DNA from: Schizonepeta tenuifolia | Lineage: Eukaryota; Streptophyta; Magnoliopsida; Lamiales; Lamiaceae | Reading direction: 5' to 3' | DNA: 64,000 bases | Assembly: GCA_029490685.1 (NCBI GenBank) | Contig: CM055955.1 | Location: forward strand, 76,332,041 to 76,396,040 | Part shown: positions 60,264 to 64,000 of the stretch, piece by piece | Layout: each line of letters opens with the position of its first letter | How positions within the stretch are numbered: position 1 is the first letter of the stretch | Translations under genes and position numbers: made by a program | Notes under the pieces: generated by a model | Seen by the model: the letters and a program-made list of their open reading frames with translations, nothing else | The model's database searches: none | What the model was told of the DNA's origin: nothing

Positions 60264-61120
60264 TGTAGATATCGAAAATTTAAAGAAATATTTTATTGAT
60301 TTTAATATTTTATGTTATCATGGAATCTTATGATATCCATATTAAATAAGTTATTTAATTGATAAATATATCTTTATATGGTGATAAATATCTATTTCTT
60401 TGGGAACAAGTAAATGATATACATCAATATTTAAGAGTCAATGAGATCGCGCCACCTCATCCCTCAAGCCCATGATGGAGCCTAAAAGCCCACCAAGTCC
60501 ACCATAGTTTTCCCTATAAATAGAGGTCTCCACACAACTTTAAATCACACCTAAAAATCATCTTCAAGAGCTCAAGAATTGAAGAGAGAAATTCTCCAAG
60601 TTTTCTCTCTCAATACTTAAGGTGTCCCAGTGAGATTCAAGGCGTTCTTCGTAGGAATCAACGCGTTCTTCGGCGGAATTATATCAAGTGGTGTTTGATC
60701 CAGAAACAAGGCGGAAGTCCTCCACGTCAACGTTATAAAGCTCGACTCTCAACGTTTACTTCCGAAACAAGGCGAACGCCCTTCGCATCATCACCATCAA
60801 CCCCAAAGCTCAAGTCATCGCCATCAACCTCAAAGATCAAGTCAACATCATCAAGCACAAAGATCAAAGCTCAACGTTTACTTCGGAAGCAAGACGAAAG
60901 TCATCCGTATCAACGTTACAAAGCTTGAAGATCAAGTCCAAGGAGATCTAGGAGGCATACTTCTACAAAAAATCTCAAAGGCTGCTTGAAGACCTTTCGA
61001 GGGTCAAAGTGAAGAGAAGAATCGGAGGATCAAATAGAGATTGAACCCGCATATATTCGAAATTCGTATATTTGTAATCATGTTTGTGTTTATTGAATAA
61101 ATACATATTTTGTGTTTACA
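60264..61120 (+). mobile_element. Short solo LTR (857 bp) of an unrelated family in S1, TSD AGGAG
   Basis: Runs TGTAGATATCGAAAATTTAA...TATTTTGTGTTTACA with AGGAG at 60259-60263 and 61121-61125. It contains CCTATAAATAGAGG near 60512 as a TATA box and short internal repeats (TCAACGTTTACTTC, CATCATCA, CAAAGATCAA) at 60740-60950. The surrounding S1 sequence joins cleanly when it is removed (GTGGACGTAGGAG | GTCAATCTC, compare 24696-24720). Confidence 0.88.
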
Positions 61121-61571
61121 AGGAGGTCAATCTCTGAACCACGTTAAAACACTGTGTAGTTTACCTTTTGTATTTTATATTCAGTATTTTACATTCAGTT
61201 TCCTAACCAACTGATTTGCATACAAACTGCATATTTATCAACTGCACTAATTTTGGGAACTTGACCTTCCCCATTTTCACAAAGGTCAGTTTTTGTAACG
61301 AGTCTAAACTCCACCATCTTCTGTAATGCAAAACGGTTTAAAATCTCAGTTGGTGCATACAGCTGACCTTCAGGCATAGGAGCCAGTTGCATGATCAGCT
61401 CCAACTGAGCAACTCAGTTGTAGAGCCACTCCAACTAACTTTTCCAGTTGTCGAGCCAACTGACCTGAGCAGTTCAACTCAGTGAAAAGACTTTGAGCAA
61501 AACGAAAATTGCTACTAGTGTATTCCCCTCCTTCCATACACCAGATACTCATTACCGGGACCATAAAAAAT

Positions 61572-62751
61572 TGAAACAACAAGGATATGAATATTGAAGT
61601 CAGAACAAATCTTGGCCTATGTTCACTAAAAAAAGCTTAGCCATATGTATGATTGAAGTTAGCGATCTCCCATTTTTATAGCCACTGGAGTATTTACCTT
61701 TTAGCAGAATTATCCTAAACATATACCATTGATATTGAAACTTATGATGCTGGACAAAAGAGAACTTCTCCTCTTCATTATCTACGTCCTTCTTCAGCCG
61801 GAATCACGATTGATAGATTTATTATACACAATGCTTATATAATAATGTCTTAAATTTGTTAGACAAATTCTGTACATCTGACAATAAAATAATTCGATGG
61901 ATTTAGAAAACAAAAAAATAGACTTATTGAAACATGAATTAATGGAGGATATCATTGTGGTTTAATTCAAGACCATCTCAGTGACTTACATAAATAAATG
62001 AAACGACGGAATTAAAAAAAATTGCATATTATTTCGATCTTCTTTATAGAGGCAATTCCCAATTCTTTCATGTTCAATTTTGATTGGGGGTCAATGATGA
62101 TGTTTATATTTGTTTCATGTTCAATTTGGATTTTGGGGTTATAATGTTCTATTTGTATTTCATTTCCTGAAGGGGTTTCGTTCCTTTTTATCAAGATTTG
62201 GGGTTATGATGTGAATATTATCAATTAAGAATTTCATTTAGGGGCTAGGAGTGAAATAGTATATTTATAAATATATATATTATTTTATCAAATAAGAGGT
62301 TATAGTGAGAGAAATAGGGGATATGTTTAAAATTACTCTTAAATTAATCTATAATGACCCAACATAACTTGTTTATGTGTGATATGGACCCTTAGTCTAT
62401 ATCTAAATGTAATTAAATGTGAAGTTGTATTTTATATGATTAATGTTTAATATTATATATGCATGACTAATTGTCTATTATTTATTTATTATTAGTTAAT
62501 TAAATAAATAATTCTTTACTAATTTATTAATTCAAAATTAATTAATTAAAATTATAATTAATTATATGTCTTTATTAATTAATTAATTATTAATTAATTA
62601 TATATCTTTAATAATTAATTAATTATATGTCCTTATGTAATTAATTGATTCTTAATTAATTAATTAATTAATTAATTATATATCCTTAAGTAATTAATGA
62701 TTCTTATTTAATTGATTAAAAATAATCTAAATCAAATGAATAATTGTTATT
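61572..62751. other. Unassigned AT-rich DNA right of the nest
   Basis: No gene recognised. A low-complexity stretch made of TTAATTAA/ATTATATG words runs from about 62470 to 62740. A near-repeat of CATGTTCAATTT occurs at 62068 and 62118. Confidence 0.5.
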
Positions 62752-64000
62752 GTTGGGAAAAATTAGTAAAGATTTTGATTTATCCCAAAACCCAACTGAC
62801 CTCGATCGAGTAGATGAAAGCCATCAGTCTGAACTTAGCTAGAGCTCACTGTTTGAGCGTAGGGATTTTTTATCTTTACAGGATTCGAGCAGTAAAAGAC
62901 AGCCAGACTGAAGAAGACAGTTCGTGAAGAACTCAGTTGAACCACAAGCTCAGCTGGACCACGAACTCAGTTGGACACAGACTCAGCTGACTCCTCAACT
63001 GAACTATGCAGCTCAAGTATGAAGAGAAGTTGTGTCGAAGTTAGATGTCACAAAGCTGAGAAGAGAAAACTTTGAAGACATTGAAGGCAGAAGAGTTGAA
63101 GTCCAAATTAAAATCTACTCGGAAGCACAAGTCAGCTGAAGAACTTTATATAAATGGACCGACAATAGAGACGCGCAAAAAGCGAAGGTCGTTGTTTCCA
63201 TTTTAGGAAAGTTTCCAGTAAAGCAAGTGGAGTGCCATGCTTTTGGCAGAGAGTTCAAACAGCTTTTTCCAACGGCTAATTAGATCTCCCTCTATAAATA
63301 GAGGTCTCCACATCAAAGCTCATAGAGAGAGCGGGAGGAGCGCAGAGAGTGAGAAGAGAGAAAAACAAGAGCGACGAAGAAGCAGTAGACCACCACTCTC
63401 TCCAGCAAGAACAACTTAGTCGAAGAACAAGTAGAAGTCGAGTGTCCACAGCTCCTCCTGTTCTTTCATTTAGCCTCTGAGAAAGCCCCTTCTTTAATCG
63501 AGTCTAGAATATAGGTTCTTGCTTAATTTGTTTCTGAGCAGACTCTCTCCCAAAAGATCGAGTCTCTAAGCCTTAGGACGAAGCCTCTATTTCTCTCTGT
63601 GTAGAAGGCTTCATAGTTGAAAAAACCCTCAAACCCCAAACCTCAGGTCTATCTTTGAACCCACAATCAAAGACACTAGGTCTCTTTGAACCTGTACTCA
63701 AAGACTAGGTCCCTTAGAACCCGCAATCTAAGACTAGGTCCCTTAGAACCCGTAATGAAAGCTGACTCGCCATCAAGCTCAGGAGGAAAAGACCAATGCT
63801 TCATGGCATTGCTGGAAGAGTCAACTGACAAGGTAAACTCTTCTTTCCATCCCTCTCATATTATTTCTTCTGTTAACTAAAGTGCAGGAGAATTAGACAA
63901 AGATATCCAACCGTCTTACGATGAGGTCGAACATCTAAGTAGATTGTGCACAACTCAAGTTGCACAGCGCAAAGAACTCCAAGCTGAGTTTGACAACATG
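62752..64000 (+). mobile_element. Sirevirus-like element, 5' part, cut by the window edge
   Basis: Starts TGTTGGGAAAAATTAGTAAA and follows the S1 LTR (ACTGTTTGAGCGTAGGGATT, CTATAAATAGAGGTCTCCAC near 63292, AAAGCCCCTTCTTTAATCGA). Near 63748 the match to S1 ends and a gag-like reading frame begins without a visible primer binding site or LTR end. The right side is beyond the window. Confidence 0.7.
63749..64000 (+). pseudogene. Gag C-terminal fragment (Sirevirus-like), partial
   Basis: The frame MKADSPSSSGGKDQCFMALL (from 63749) is stopped by TAA at 63878-63880 and continues in the same frame with ELDKDIQPSYDEVEHLSRLC and further to the window edge. A CFMAL block followed by an acidic segment and a SYDE-type coiled-coil start is the usual C-terminal part of Sirevirus gag proteins. 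The N-terminal capsid domain is absent. Confidence 0.5.

Larger units (their letters stand above)
33115..61566 (+). mobile_element. S1: Sirevirus-like solo LTR, outermost shell of the nest, TSD AAAAT
   Basis: Left arm 33115-33873 begins TGTTGAGAAAATTAGTATAA; right arm 59778-61566 ends CATTACCGGGACCATAA. AAAAT flanks it at 33110-33114 and 61567-61571. Removing the nested inserts leaves about 1.69 kb, a single LTR. A TACAAATAGAG box near 33709 is the likely TATA. The usual terminal CA has become AA. The family is close to, but distinct from, the solo LTR at 23578, and closest to the one starting at 62752. Confidence 0.85.

Overview
This is nuclear DNA from a flowering plant, most likely a eudicot; I cannot name the species. 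The evidence is plant-type GT-AG introns, a conserved exon of the exon-junction-complex gene mago nashi, and plant families of mobile elements (a MULE with a DUF1985/Ulp1-like gene, Ty1/copia and Ty3/gypsy elements, very long LTRs). Nearly everything here is transposable-element sequence. I found no rRNA or tRNA gene, no CRISPR array and no bacterial-type operon.

Bases 1-12597 are the right part of a large Mutator-like DNA transposon (MULE) whose left end lies outside the window. It carries a decayed DUF1985/Ulp1-like gene on the + strand, a MuDR-type transposase on the - strand with a single in-frame stop, and a small, apparently intact, spliced GRF-type zinc-finger gene with a C-terminal membrane helix on the - strand. 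Its inferred end is followed by a minisatellite of about 125 bp units (12598-13510) and then unassigned AT-rich DNA.

Bases 15961-26019 are a complete but broken Ty1/copia element (C1; target duplication GAGTT) that landed 10 bp inside an intron of a mago nashi gene copy, of which one exon is visible (26030-26206). C1 has itself been hit twice: by a 3.16 kb gypsy solo LTR in its 5' LTR (duplication ACATT) and by a 1.48 kb Sirevirus-like solo LTR behind pol (duplication CTTAG). Next to it is a 4.1 kb gypsy solo LTR (27084-31209, duplication GAAAG).

Bases 33115-61566 are a nest of insertions resolved by matching target duplications. A Sirevirus-like solo LTR (S1, AAAAT) contains a gypsy solo LTR (G1, AAAGT), which contains a full chromovirus-type gypsy element (G2, ATCTA). 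G2 holds a degenerate gag-pol on the - strand and an intact extra ORF of 316 codons upstream of gag. The 5' LTR of G2 is in turn broken by a fragment of a second gypsy LTR (G3) and by an LTR-bounded unit (S3) that has no pol but a long, broken coiled-coil coding region with its own TATA box. A separate 857 bp solo LTR (AGGAG) sits in the right arm of S1. The window ends inside another Sirevirus-like element in which LTR-like sequence runs directly into a gag-like reading frame.

The genes do not form a host pathway. Each coding region serves, or once served, the mobility of its own element. Most are inactivated by stops compatible with C-to-T decay plus a few frameshifts. The two open reading frames that look intact and are not explained as core replication genes, the GRF protein (10899-11500) and the gypsy extra ORF (45074-46024), are the most interesting objects, together with the S3 coding unit.
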